DNA of 56,706 nucleotides from Streptomyces sp. Root431 (GTDB lineage Bacteria > Actinomycetota > Actinomycetes > Streptomycetales > Streptomycetaceae). The first letter of the stretch is position 1. Each line of letters starts with the position of its first letter. Under the pieces are notes generated by a model. It had not been told where the DNA came from. It searched no databases and worked only from the letters and a program-made list of their open reading frames with translations. The stretch covers positions 1 to 56,706 of the forward strand of contig NZ_LMEI01000008.1 in assembly GCF_001426585.1 (NCBI RefSeq), in the 5' to 3' direction. A program made the translations under genes and the position numbers. Shown one piece after another: positions 16,585 to 24,032 of this stretch.

Positions 16585-17576
16585 CCTTCGTACGGATCGG
16601 GGGAGTGGCCCACCACGTGGTCGTCGAGGGCTCGGGGCCCGTCTGCGTCCTGAGCGCCGGTCTCGGCCTGAGCTGGTTCGACTGGGACCCGGTCGTGCCG
16701 CTGCTCGCGCCGTACCGCACGGTCGTCCGCTTCGACCGCCCCGGCCACGGCCTCTCCGCCCCCGCGGCCGCCCCGCCGACGGCGGCGGGTGAGGCGGACC
16801 GGATCGCGGCGCTCCTCGACGCACTGGACGCGGGCCCCGCCACCGTCGTCGGCCACTCCATCGCCGGATTCCACGCGGAGGCCTTCGCGCGCCTCCACCC
16901 GGCCCGTACCGCCGCACTCGTCCTCGTCGACTCCTCGGTGGAGGAGCACCCCCGCCCGTCCCGTGCGCCCGCCGTGTCCCGGGCCGTCGGCGCGCTGCTC
17001 AGCGCCGCCGGCGTCCCGGCAGCGCTCGGCCCGGCGGTCCGCCGCCTGTCGGTACGACGGGACCCGGCGCCCACCGAACTGATCCGCCGCGTCTACCGCA
17101 CCTCACGCGTCCTGCGCGGCACCCTCCTGGAGAACGCCCACTACGGCGCAGTCGCCGCCGGACTCCTCGCCCTCCGGGACAGCCACCCGCTCCCGCCGGG
17201 GCTCCCCGTCACCGTCCTCGCCGCCCCCGACGGCTCCGCCCGCTGGGAGCAGCGCCAACGCACGCTGGCCCGACGGCTCGACGCCTCCTACGAGGCGGCC
17301 GTGCCGTCGGGCCATCTGGTCATGCTGGACCGCCCGGAAGCGGTGGCCAGGGCGGTGCTGCACCCGGGGGGCTCCGGGCGCCCAGACCAGTCAGGGCAAG
17401 GGCACTCCGGGCCCCCAGACCACCCAGGGCACTCCGGGCCCCAGGGGGCTCTGGGCACCCAGGGCACTCCGGGCCTCCAGGCCAGTCAGGACACTCCGGG
17501 CCCCCAGGGGGCACCGGGCCCCCCGGGCGCCCCGGCGGTCAGGTGGCGGCGTAGACGCTCGCGCAGAACGCCTTGA
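16581..17576 (+). CDS. Alpha/beta hydrolase with collagen-like C-terminal tail
   Basis: 331 aa. Residues 1-260 are a complete alpha/beta hydrolase: oxyanion region GLGLSWFDW, FDRPGHGLSAP, nucleophile elbow GHSIAG (Ser at about 94), a late PDG acid position and the catalytic His in PSGHLVMLDRPE. From about residue 261 the protein continues for 71 residues as a Gly-X-Y-like tract (GPQGALGTQGTPGLQ and GPQGAPGPPGAP), ending in an Arg-rich RWRRRRSRRTP. The tail is encoded by imperfect tandem DNA repeats and its last 38 bases overlap the 3' end of the convergent CBS gene. It is coupled to the DUF998 gene by ATGA. The substrate is unknown. Confidence 0.85.
   Translation: MTFVRIGGVAHHVVVEGSGPVCVLSAGLGLSWFDWDPVVPLLAPYRTVVRFDRPGHGLSAPAAAPPTAAGEADRIAALLDALDAGPATVVGHSIAGFHAEAFARLHPARTAALVLVDSSVEEHPRPSRAPAVSRAVGALLSAAGVPAALGPAVRRLSVRRDPAPTELIRRVYRTSRVLRGTLLENAHYGAVAAGLLALRDSHPLPPGLPVTVLAAPDGSARWEQRQRTLARRLDASYEAAVPSGHLVMLDRPEAVARAVLHPGGSGRPDQSGQGHSGPPDHPGHSGPQGALGTQGTPGLQASQDTPGPQGAPGPPGAPAVRWRRRRSRRTP
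17371..17530. repeat. Imperfect tandem repeats encoding the collagen-like tail
   Basis: About five imperfect copies of a roughly 28-32-bp unit with core GGGCACTCCGGGCCCCCAG, each followed by a variable ACCAxxCA part. They lie inside the hydrolase gene and keep its frame. Confidence 0.75.
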
Positions 17577-17958
17577 TCTGCTCGTCCGACAGGTGCTGGG
17601 CCAGGTCGGCCTCGCTGATCATGCCGACGAGCTTCTTGCCCTCGATGACGGGGAGCCGCCGGATCTGGTGGCTCTGCATCTCCTCCAGGACCGCGCCCAC
17701 GTCGGCGCCCGCCTCGACCCAGCGCGGGGTGCCCTTCGCCATCTCGCCGCAGGTGATCTTCGACGGATCATGGCCCATGGCCACACAGCCGACCACGATG
17801 TCGCGGTCCGTGATGATGCCGCAGAGCCGTTCGTTCTCGTCGGCGATGGGCAGCGCGCCCACGTTCAGGTTGCGCATCAGCTGCGCGGCGCGGTCGAGCG
17901 TCTCGTGTGCCGGGATCCACTGGGCCCCGGGATGCATGATGTCCTTCGCCGTGGTCAT
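17539..17958 (-). CDS. CBS-domain pair protein
   Basis: 139 aa consisting of two CBS motifs only: residues about 1-60 (AKDIMHPGAQWIPAHETLDRAA, ending CGIITDRDIVV) and about 68-128 (VEAGADVGAVLEEMQSHQIRRLPVIEGKKLVGMISEADLA). Stand-alone CBS pairs bind adenine nucleotides or act as stress and energy sensors, with the partner protein unknown. The ATG at 17958 has GAAAGG upstream. Its 3' end overlaps the hydrolase tail on the other strand. Confidence 0.93.
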   Translation of the reverse strand: MTTAKDIMHPGAQWIPAHETLDRAAQLMRNLNVGALPIADENERLCGIITDRDIVVGCVAMGHDPSKITCGEMAKGTPRWVEAGADVGAVLEEMQSHQIRRLPVIEGKKLVGMISEADLAQHLSDEQIKAFCASVYAAT

Positions 17959-18027
17959 GAGCTGCGTACCTTTCGTCGAACGTCGTCACACGAACGTCCC
18001 CGAGCCCACTCATTGTCGGCGCGCGGC

Positions 18028-18063
18028 ACGGCCCCCGCGACCGCAGCGGGTCACGGGGGCCGT
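18028..18063 (-). terminator. Terminator of the DUF3105-DUF305 operon
   Basis: Perfect 10-bp arms ACGGCCCCCG (18028-18037) and complement (18054-18063), 33 bp past the DUF305 stop. Confidence 0.65.
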
Positions 18064-18095
18064 AAGGACTACCGACGGGATCGGGCCCGAGCCGC

Positions 18096-18785
18096 TCAGG
18101 CGGCTCCGCGCTGCTTCAGCATGTCGGCCATCAGCAGCATCTCGGACCGCTGGGCATCGACCATGCCCTGCGCGAGGTCGCGCTCGACGCCCGGGGCGCA
18201 CTTGAGCACGCAGCCCTCGGCCATGTGGACCCCGCCCTTGTGGTGCTCGGTCATGAGCTTCAGGTACAGGACCTCGGCCTCCCGGCCACTGGCCTTGCGC
18301 AAGGCGTCCATCTGCGCGTTGGTCGCCATGCCGGGCATCAGCGCGCCGTCCGAGGGACCGTTGTCGCCCGTACCGCCCATGCCCATCCAGGCCATCGGCT
18401 CGACGCCGGACTGCAGCTTGGGCAGCCCCCACATGTCCAGCCAGCCGAGCATCATGCCCCGCTGGTTGGCCTGGGTGTTGGCGATGTCGTACGCGAGACG
18501 GCGCACCGACTCGTCCCGGGTGCGGTCCCGGACGATGAACGACATCTCGACGGCCTGCTGGTGGTGGACGGACATGTCCCGGGCGAAGCCGGCGTCCGCG
18601 GAGTCGGTCGCGGGGGTACGCGGCGCCTCGTCGCGCTCGGCGGAGGCGACGGTGACGGCGCCCCCGGCGAAGAGCAGCGCGAGCGCGACGGCGGTGACGG
18701 CGGCCCACTGGGTCCGCCCGACCCGGCGCCGGGCGCCGGGCACGAAGTCCTCGTCCGCGTCGATCTCCCCGGTCTCCGGGCTCAC
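18096..18785 (-). CDS. DUF305 exported/membrane-anchored protein
   Basis: 229 aa. An acidic cytoplasmic N-terminus and basic RRRVGR precede one hydrophobic segment (about residues 27-48), after which the DUF305 domain lies outside the membrane. It contains two His-pair blocks, DMSVHHQQAVEM and MTEHHKGGVHMAEG, and is Met-rich (DMWG, MAWMGMGG, LMPGM). Some DUF305 proteins bind copper or silver, which these His/Met clusters would suit. The GTG start at 18785 overlaps the DUF3105 stop (GTGA), so translation is coupled. Confidence 0.92.
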   Translation of the reverse strand: MSPETGEIDADEDFVPGARRRVGRTQWAAVTAVALALLFAGGAVTVASAERDEAPRTPATDSADAGFARDMSVHHQQAVEMSFIVRDRTRDESVRRLAYDIANTQANQRGMMLGWLDMWGLPKLQSGVEPMAWMGMGGTGDNGPSDGALMPGMATNAQMDALRKASGREAEVLYLKLMTEHHKGGVHMAEGCVLKCAPGVERDLAQGMVDAQRSEMLLMADMLKQRGAA

Positions 18786-19429
18786 TGCCCGACCCCGCCG
18801 GTGCAGGCGGCGCCCGGCTCGGGGGTCTGCGGGCCCTGGACGTACTTCGTGAAGAAGGCGTCGATCCGAGGGTCGGTGGCGCTGTCGACGGTGACCTGCT
18901 TGCCCCAGGCGGACAGCATGATCGAGCCGGCCTGGTCGTCCACGGGGCTCATCAGCGTGTACTTGGTCTTGCCGACCTTCTCGGCGAGCTTCTCCACGTC
19001 GGCCTTGTCGGCCTTCTTGTTGTACGTCACCCAGACGGCGCCGTGCTCCAGCGAGTGCACGGCGTTCACGTCGTTGACGGCCTTGTCGTAGACCACGCCG
19101 TCGCAGTTCATCCAGACCGGGTGGTGGTCACCGCCGACCGGCGGCTTCATGTCGTACTTCACGGCGGTCTCGACGTGGTTGCGGCCGAGCTTCTTCGCGT
19201 CCCAGGTCTGCTCGGACTTGATGGGGGCCTTGGCGGCGGCCTCCTTCGCGTCCTGCTCGTCGGACTTCTTCATCAGCACGAAGGTGCCGAAGCCGACGAG
19301 GCCGAGGACGACGACCCCGGAGACGCCGATGGTGATGAGGCGGTTGCGGCGCTCGCGGGACTGCTCGGCGCGGCGCATCTCCTCTATTCGGGCGCGGCGG
19401 TCGGCGTTGACGGAGCGGTTGGCGGCCAT
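18782..19429 (-). CDS. DUF3105 membrane-anchored protein
   Basis: 215 aa. A charged Arg/Glu-rich N-terminus (residues 1-30) is followed by one membrane segment (about 31-54) and an outer DUF3105 domain with VGGDHHPVWMNCDGVVYDKAV, SLEHGAVWVTY and the closing AWGKQVTVDSATDPRIDAFFTKYVQGPQTPEPGAAC. Function of DUF3105 is not known; the invariant His pair and Cys residues suggest metal or redox chemistry. Start at 19429 is preceded by AAGGA about ten bases upstream. It is the middle gene of a three-gene minus-strand unit. Confidence 0.92.
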   Translation of the reverse strand: MAANRSVNADRRARIEEMRRAEQSRERRNRLITIGVSGVVVLGLVGFGTFVLMKKSDEQDAKEAAAKAPIKSEQTWDAKKLGRNHVETAVKYDMKPPVGGDHHPVWMNCDGVVYDKAVNDVNAVHSLEHGAVWVTYNKKADKADVEKLAEKVGKTKYTLMSPVDDQAGSIMLSAWGKQVTVDSATDPRIDAFFTKYVQGPQTPEPGAACTGGVGQ

Positions 19430-19508
19430 GGTGATGTCGTCCTTCTTCAGGGAGAGAGGTGGAGTTCGGAGCGGGACATGCAAGGGCTGGGGCCGGAGGC
19501 CGGCGCCG

Positions 19509-19895
19509 CTATGTCCGGAGAACTTGAAGGACGTGCAGGTCCGGCGCGCGCGGCCGGATGCCGGAACGGCGGGCCGGGCCGTCACCGGAGGGCGGGTCGA
19601 GGCGCGGGAGCCGGCCCTCCGCGTGGAGCGGGGGGTCGAGCGGGGGCGCGCTGAGCACCGCGGGGGAGAGGGAGGGGACGAGGGAGCAGCCGCCGCGTTC
19701 GTACGGGCAGATGTACTCGGCCACGACCGCCGACGCCCGTGCGCCGTACGTCTCCGGGGCCGCCTCGTGATGGGGGTCGGGTCCGGGGCCGGACCCCAGG
19801 CAGACGAAGAGCGCGGCGAGGAGCGTCGCCACGGCACTCACCAGTGCCATGGGACGCGCGTGTCGGAACAGGCGTACGAGCCGCGTGGCCCCCAT
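19509..19895 (-). CDS. Small exported protein with His pair and Cys pair, hypothetical
   Basis: 128 aa from the ATG at 19895. A basic start (RLVRLFRHARP) and hydrophobic segment (MALVSAVATLLAALFVCLGSG) look like a signal peptide or anchor. The mature part opens with DPHHEAAPE, then has EYICPYERGGCSLVP, and becomes Pro-rich. I do not recognise a family, and an upstream in-frame start (19979) is less likely because it only adds low-complexity residues. It precedes DUF3105 by 79 bp on the same strand and probably shares its transcript. The last 40 residues are the least convincing. Confidence 0.6.
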   Translation of the reverse strand: MGATRLVRLFRHARPMALVSAVATLLAALFVCLGSGPGPDPHHEAAPETYGARASAVVAEYICPYERGGCSLVPSLSPAVLSAPPLDPPLHAEGRLPRLDPPSGDGPARRSGIRPRAPDLHVLQVLRT

Positions 19896-19939
19896 GGGCG
19901 CAGATCGTAGTGTGCGCGGGCCCTCTGTGGGCCGAACGG

Positions 19940-19955
19940 GGTACCACTCGGTACC
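19940..19955. promoter_or_regulatory. Palindrome upstream of the small exported protein gene
   Basis: Two GGTACC hexamers separated by ACTC, 45 bp upstream of the ATG at 19895 on the minus strand. A TACGAT at 19908-19913 (minus strand) could be the -10 box. The palindrome is a possible operator for the DUF305/DUF3105 operon. Confidence 0.3.
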
Positions 19956-20106
19956 GGAGAACGACCACGACACGACCACGACACCCCCGGAAGGCCACCC
20001 TCCGCCAACTTCCCACCCCCTCTCGACTCCCTCCCCAGCCCGCTCCCCAGACCCCTCCCCAGACCCCGCCCCAACCCCTCCCCGACCCCCGAATCCCCTC
20101 CTCCCG

Positions 20107-20158
20107 TTACCTGCGTCACACCCGAGCAGGCACTATGGGTACGCAACGTGCGCGAAAC
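20107..20158 (+). promoter_or_regulatory. Putative glnA2 promoter region with GlnR-like half sites
   Basis: TTACCT (20107-20112) and CACTAT (20131-20136) are 18 bp apart and could be a weak promoter. GCAAC-n6-GAAAC at 20143-20158 differs from the GlnR box gTnAc-n6-GaAAc at one base. Both are weak matches. Confidence 0.25.
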
Positions 20159-20241
20159 CATGTGGTGGGATGCTCAGGTGCCCCCCGATGTATCGGAGGC
20201 GGTGGGAGCAGGCGGCCTGACCAGCGAGGATGGGTGTGGAA

Positions 20242-21603
20242 ATGGACAAGCAGCAGGAATTCGTGCTCCGTACGCTCGAGGAGCGCGACATCCGCTTCGT
20301 GCGCCTGTGGTTCACCGATGTACTGGGCTTCCTCAAGTCGGTGGCCGTGGCGCCCGCCGAGCTTGAGCAGGCCTTCGACGAGGGCATCGGCTTCGACGGC
20401 TCGGCGATCGAGGGTTTCGCCCGCGTATACGAATCGGACATGATCGCCAAGCCGGATCCGGGCACCTTCCAGATCCTGCCGTGGCGCGCCGAGGCCCCGG
20501 GCACGGCCCGGATGTTCTGCGACATCCTGATGCCGGACGGCTCGCCGTCCTTCGCGGACCCGCGGTACGTGCTGAAGCGTGCCCTTGCCAAGACCTCCGA
20601 CCTCGGCTTCACCTTCTACACCCACCCCGAGATCGAGTTCTTCCTCCTGAAGGACAAGCCGCTCGACGGCACGCGGCCCACCCCGGCCGACAACTCGGGC
20701 TACTTCGACCACACCCCGCAGAACGTCGGCATGGACTTCCGCCGCCAGGCGATCACGATGCTCGAATCGATGGGCATCTCGGTGGAGTTCTCCCACCACG
20801 AGGGCGCGCCGGGCCAGCAGGAGATCGACCTCCGCTACGCGGACGCCCTCTCCACCGCGGACAACATCATGACGTTCCGCCTGGTCATGAAGCAGGTTGC
20901 TCTTGAGCAGGGCGTCCAGGCCACCTTCATGCCGAAGCCCTTCTCCGACTACCCCGGCTCGGGCATGCACACCCACCTGTCGCTCTTCGAGGGCGACCGG
21001 AACGCCTTCTACGAGTCGGGCGCCGAGTACCAGCTCTCCAAGGTGGGCCGCTCCTTCATCGCGGGCCTCCTGAAGCACGCGGGCGAGATCTCCGCCGTCA
21101 CCAACCAGTGGGTCAACTCGTACAAGCGCATCTGGGGCGGCTCCTCCCGCACGGCCGGCTCGGGCGGCGAGGCTCCCTCGTACATCTGCTGGGGCCACAA
21201 CAACCGCTCGGCCCTCATCCGCGTCCCCATGTACAAGCCGGGCAAGACGGGCTCGTCCCGCGTCGAGGTCCGCTCCATCGACTCGGGCGCCAACCCCTAC
21301 CTGACGTACGCGGTCCTCCTCGCGGCCGGCCTCAAGGGCATCGAAGAGGGCTACGAACTCCCGGCCGGCGCCGACGACGACGTCTGGGCCCTCTCCGACG
21401 CGGAGCGCCGCGCGATGGGCATCGAGCCGCTCCCGCAGAACCTGGGCGAGGCGATCGCCCTGATGGAGAAGAGCGAACTGGTCGCGGAGACCCTCGGCGA
21501 GCACGTCTTCGACTTCTTCCTGAGGAACAAGAAGCAGGAGTGGGAGGAGTACCGGAGCGAGGTCACCGCCTTCGAGCTCCGCAAGAACCTTCCCGTGCTG
21601 TAA
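20242..21603 (+). CDS. glnA2: Glutamine synthetase-like gamma-glutamylpolyamine synthetase (GlnA2 type)
   Basis: 453 aa, type I glutamine synthetase fold. N-terminal beta-grasp (DIRFVRLWFTDVLGFLKSV, GFDGSAIEGFA) and catalytic domain with PEIEFFLL, the GSGMHTHLSLF segment, NRSALIRVP and RVEVRSIDSGANPYLTYA. It begins MDKQQEFVLRTLEERDIRF, as I recall for S. coelicolor GlnA2, which ligates glutamate to putrescine, cadaverine, spermidine and spermine rather than making glutamine. The NLYDLP loop holding the adenylylated Tyr of true GSI enzymes is replaced by VWALSDAERRAM, so GlnE control is unlikely. ATG 20242 is chosen over 20230, where the GAGG site would be too close. A strong hairpin follows. 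Confidence 0.88.
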   Translation: MDKQQEFVLRTLEERDIRFVRLWFTDVLGFLKSVAVAPAELEQAFDEGIGFDGSAIEGFARVYESDMIAKPDPGTFQILPWRAEAPGTARMFCDILMPDGSPSFADPRYVLKRALAKTSDLGFTFYTHPEIEFFLLKDKPLDGTRPTPADNSGYFDHTPQNVGMDFRRQAITMLESMGISVEFSHHEGAPGQQEIDLRYADALSTADNIMTFRLVMKQVALEQGVQATFMPKPFSDYPGSGMHTHLSLFEGDRNAFYESGAEYQLSKVGRSFIAGLLKHAGEISAVTNQWVNSYKRIWGGSSRTAGSGGEAPSYICWGHNNRSALIRVPMYKPGKTGSSRVEVRSIDSGANPYLTYAVLLAAGLKGIEEGYELPAGADDDVWALSDAERRAMGIEPLPQNLGEAIALMEKSELVAETLGEHVFDFFLRNKKQEWEEYRSEVTAFELRKNLPVL

Positions 21604-21656
21604 GGGAATCGACGATCCGGGCCGGTGGCGTCAGCTGCCGGCCCGGAGTCGTTCCC
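21604..21656 (+). terminator. glnA2 terminator
   Basis: Core arms CCGGGCCGG (21617-21625) and CCGGCCCGG (21638-21646), extended outward with bulges to GGGAA/TTCCC (21604-21608 and 21652-21656), starting right at the stop codon. Confidence 0.7.
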
Positions 21657-21718
21657 CGGCCAACCCCGGCGTGGGTAAATGCGTTGCCCAGGAGCGGAGG
21701 GCAGCCGACACTGCCCCG

Positions 21719-22207
21719 GTGAAGATCGATTTCGTCGCCACCGAGCGGCTCCTGTTGCAACCGTTGAGCACCACAGAGGCCGAGCGCATCGTCGCTCGGG
21801 AGGCCGGGGAAGGGGACCTCTGGGGGGAGGAGTATCCCGGGGACGGGGACGTTCGCGCGTGCACCGGGTTTCTGCGGGGCGTCGCCGAGCGCGGGGATCC
21901 GGGTGTGTTCCGGCCCTACGCGATCCGGCTCGACGGGGTCGCCGTCGGCGGGATCGGGTTCCACGGGCCGCCGAACGAGCTGGGCGTCGCCACCATCGGG
22001 TACGGGCTCACGCCCGGGGCGCGCGGGAAGGGTTACGCGTCCGAGGCGCTGCGAGCGGTCCTCGAACTGGCCCGGCAGGCCGGCGCCGCCGGGGTGAAGG
22101 GGGACGCCGACCTCGACAACCCGGCCTCCCACCGGGTGATGGAGGCCGCGGGGATGCCGTGCGTGGCGGAGGACGAGACGCTCCGGCACTTCTACATCGG
22201 GTTCTAG
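21719..22207 (+). CDS. GNAT family N-acetyltransferase
   Basis: 162 aa from the GTG at 21719; the GTG at 21671 would add 16 unconserved residues and neither has an ideal ribosome site (GGAGGG lies about 17 bases before 21719). The RimJ/RimL-like pattern is clear: FVATERLLLQPLSTTEA at the start, GGIGFHGPP, IGYGLTPGARGKGYASEALRAVLELA (acetyl-CoA pyrophosphate loop) and DADLDNPASHRVMEAAGM. The substrate is unknown. It follows glnA2 after the terminator, so it probably has its own promoter. Confidence 0.88.
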   Translation: MKIDFVATERLLLQPLSTTEAERIVAREAGEGDLWGEEYPGDGDVRACTGFLRGVAERGDPGVFRPYAIRLDGVAVGGIGFHGPPNELGVATIGYGLTPGARGKGYASEALRAVLELARQAGAAGVKGDADLDNPASHRVMEAAGMPCVAEDETLRHFYIGF

Positions 22208-22240
22208 GGAGTGTCTTGTCGATCAGGCAGGACACCCCCT
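22206..22240 (+). terminator. Terminator of the acetyltransferase gene
   Basis: AGGGAGTGTCTTG (22206-22218) pairs with CAGGACACCCCCT (22228-22240), with two G:T pairs and a 9-nt loop, starting inside the stop codon. A second weaker stem lies at 22258-22290. Confidence 0.55.
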
Positions 22241-22376
22241 AGCGCGGGAGCCGGGATGCCGCCGTGCGTCACGCCCCACAGGACGGCGGCTCCTCGGACA
22301 CCATGACGCGGACGTGAGGGTTCCCCCTAGGGTCGGTACGCCACGGAGGCCCGGCCCACCGCTAGCGTCTGACGGC

Positions 22377-23102
22377 ATGTCGGAAGCCTCTTCCCGTGAC
22401 CCCTCCCGCGTCTGGTACGCCGCCTACGGCTCCAACACGCATGCCGAGCGCCTCGCCTGCTACCTCGCCGGCGGCCGGCCGCCCGGGGCCGCGCGGACGT
22501 TCCCCGGGGGCCGGGACCCGCGCCCGCCCGAGCGGTCCGTGGCCCTCGTACTGCCCGGGCAGGTGTACTTCGCCACCGAGTCGCCCGTCTGGGGCGGCGG
22601 CCGGGCCTTCTACGACGCCGCCGCGGACGGCACCGCCTGGGGCGTCGCCCACCTGCTCACCGTGGGGCAGTTCTCCGACATCGCCGCGCAGGAGATGTAC
22701 CGCGCGCCCGGCGCCGACCTCGACCTGACCGAGGTGCGCGCCACCGGACGCTGCTCCCTCGGAACGGGGCGGTACGAGACGCTCGTCTGCTCCGGAGTCC
22801 TCGACGGGCTCCCGGTGCTCACGTTCACCGCGCCGTGGCCGATGCCGGAGGGCGGTGGGGAGGGCGGTGAGGAGGACGGCGGGCTGCGTCCGCCCTCCGC
22901 CGCGTATCTCCGGCACGTCGCCGCCGGGCTGCACGGCGCCGGGGCCTGGCGGCCCGCCGAGGTCGCCGCCTATCTCGCCGGCTGCCCGGGCGCGGCCGGG
23001 CACTGGACCCCGGAGGCCGTGGCCGCCCTCAGCGTTCCGACAGCTCCGACGGGGCCTCCTGGACCACCCAGCCGTTGCCGTCCGGATCCTCGAAGGTCAT
23101 GA
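22377..23102 (+). CDS. Gamma-glutamylcyclotransferase-like protein
   Basis: 241 aa. The N-terminal WYAAYGSNTHAERLACYLAGG contains the YGSN signature of the gamma-glutamylcyclotransferase/AIG2 fold, followed by an FPGGRDP turn and the strand GTAWGVAHLLTVGQF. Similar Streptomyces proteins are sometimes labelled histone deacetylase, a label I find no support for. A Glu in AAQEMYR could be the catalytic acid. The C-terminal 25 residues are Pro-rich and overlap the VOC gene on the other strand by 74 bases, so the true conserved end may be earlier. Its position near glnA2 hints at action on gamma-glutamyl amides. Confidence 0.75.
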   Translation: MSEASSRDPSRVWYAAYGSNTHAERLACYLAGGRPPGAARTFPGGRDPRPPERSVALVLPGQVYFATESPVWGGGRAFYDAAADGTAWGVAHLLTVGQFSDIAAQEMYRAPGADLDLTEVRATGRCSLGTGRYETLVCSGVLDGLPVLTFTAPWPMPEGGGEGGEEDGGLRPPSAAYLRHVAAGLHGAGAWRPAEVAAYLAGCPGAAGHWTPEAVAALSVPTAPTGPPGPPSRCRPDPRRS

Positions 23103-23460
23103 ACGAGTTCCAGGTGTCGCCCTTCCCGTCCTCCCAGCCCGTCGCGCCGACGTGCATCACGGCCGAGACGTCGACGCCCCGGCCGACCAGCTCCTTCCGC
23201 GCCGCCTCGATGTCCGTGACGCAGAGCTGGAGGCCGTGCAGGGTGCCGGGGGCCATCTCCTTCGTCCCCGGCATCGTCGGCATGCCGCTCAGCATCGCGA
23301 TCGAACAGCGCGAGCCCGGCGGCGTCGCCTGGACGATCCGCATGCCCGGCGCGACCTCGTCGTCCAGGTCGATCGTGAAGCCGCACTTGCCGCCGTAGAA
23401 CTCCTTGGCCTTGTCCATGTCGGTGACGGGGACGGGGACGACTTCCAGCGTCCAGTTCAC
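23029..23460 (-). CDS. VOC (glyoxalase/bleomycin resistance) family protein
   Basis: 143 aa. A paired beta-alpha-beta-beta-beta layout starts with LEVVPVPVTDMDKAKEFYGGKCGF and repeats at LQLCVTDIEAARKELVGRGVDVS, ending FEDPDGNGWVVQEAP. Metal ligands would come from the Glu and His positions of each half. Substrate unknown. The GTG start at 23460 has GAGGAGA close upstream. It lies 18 bp after the PNPOx gene stop on the same strand, so the two are probably co-transcribed. Confidence 0.92.
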   Translation of the reverse strand: MNWTLEVVPVPVTDMDKAKEFYGGKCGFTIDLDDEVAPGMRIVQATPPGSRCSIAMLSGMPTMPGTKEMAPGTLHGLQLCVTDIEAARKELVGRGVDVSAVMHVGATGWEDGKGDTWNSFMTFEDPDGNGWVVQEAPSELSER

Positions 23461-23478
23461 ACGTATCTCCTCGGGTCC

Positions 23479-23979
23479 TCAGAAACGCCAGCGGGTCTGG
23501 CCGAACGGCTCGCCCTTGGCGAAGCCGAAGACCGTACGAGGCGCGACCGCGAACACCAGGGCCGTACCACCGTCGCTCAGGAAGGCCCCGTCCCGCACCC
23601 CGAATCGCCAATCCGGGCCGTACTTCTCCACGTACGCCTCCGCGAGGGCCCGCAGCCGTGCCTCGCCCGTCACCCGGGCCGCCTCGCCCTCGACGACGAG
23701 GTCGAGGCCGCCGGCGAGGGAGGCGGAGCCGGTGGTGAGGACCACCGACGCGTTCTCCGCGAGATTGCGGGCCTTGCGCTCGTCCGGCCCGGTGCAGAAG
23801 TGCAGGGCGCCCTCCGACCAGACCGCGATGAGCGGGGTGACGTGCGGGCGTCCTTCCGGGCGGACCGTCGTCAGCCAGAAGACCTCGGCCGCCGCGAGCC
23901 GGGCGGCCGCGTCGGACCAGGGCAGCGGGGCCGCCTTCGGGTCGCTGTAGCGGGAGTCGAGGGAAGTACGCGGATCCAT
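23479..23979 (-). CDS. Pyridoxamine 5'-phosphate oxidase-like flavin protein
   Basis: 166 aa with the split-barrel pattern of PNPOx-like proteins: FWLTTVRPEGRPHVTPLIAVWSEGALHFCTGPDERKARNLAENASVVLTT, then GLDLVVEGEAARV. Members bind FMN, F420 or heme; which one is used here is not evident. The ATG at 23979 has AAGGA nine bases upstream. A longer frame upstream is only the repeat cluster at 24033-24157 read in frame and is rejected. Co-transcribed with the VOC gene. Confidence 0.92.
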   Translation of the reverse strand: MDPRTSLDSRYSDPKAAPLPWSDAAARLAAAEVFWLTTVRPEGRPHVTPLIAVWSEGALHFCTGPDERKARNLAENASVVLTTGSASLAGGLDLVVEGEAARVTGEARLRALAEAYVEKYGPDWRFGVRDGAFLSDGGTALVFAVAPRTVFGFAKGEPFGQTRWRF

Positions 23980-24032
23980 GACCGGCCGTCCTTTCGCCGC
24001 GGCCCACGGAAAGGGCCACAAAAGGGAAGACC

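Noticed and set aside
20242..21603. Primary glutamine synthetase glnA (GSI-alpha or GSI-beta)
   Set aside because: The adenylylation loop is missing and the N-terminus fits the GlnA2 branch.
22377..23102. Histone deacetylase annotation
   Set aside because: No arginase/deacetylase fold motifs; the YGSN signature fits the gamma-glutamylcyclotransferase fold.
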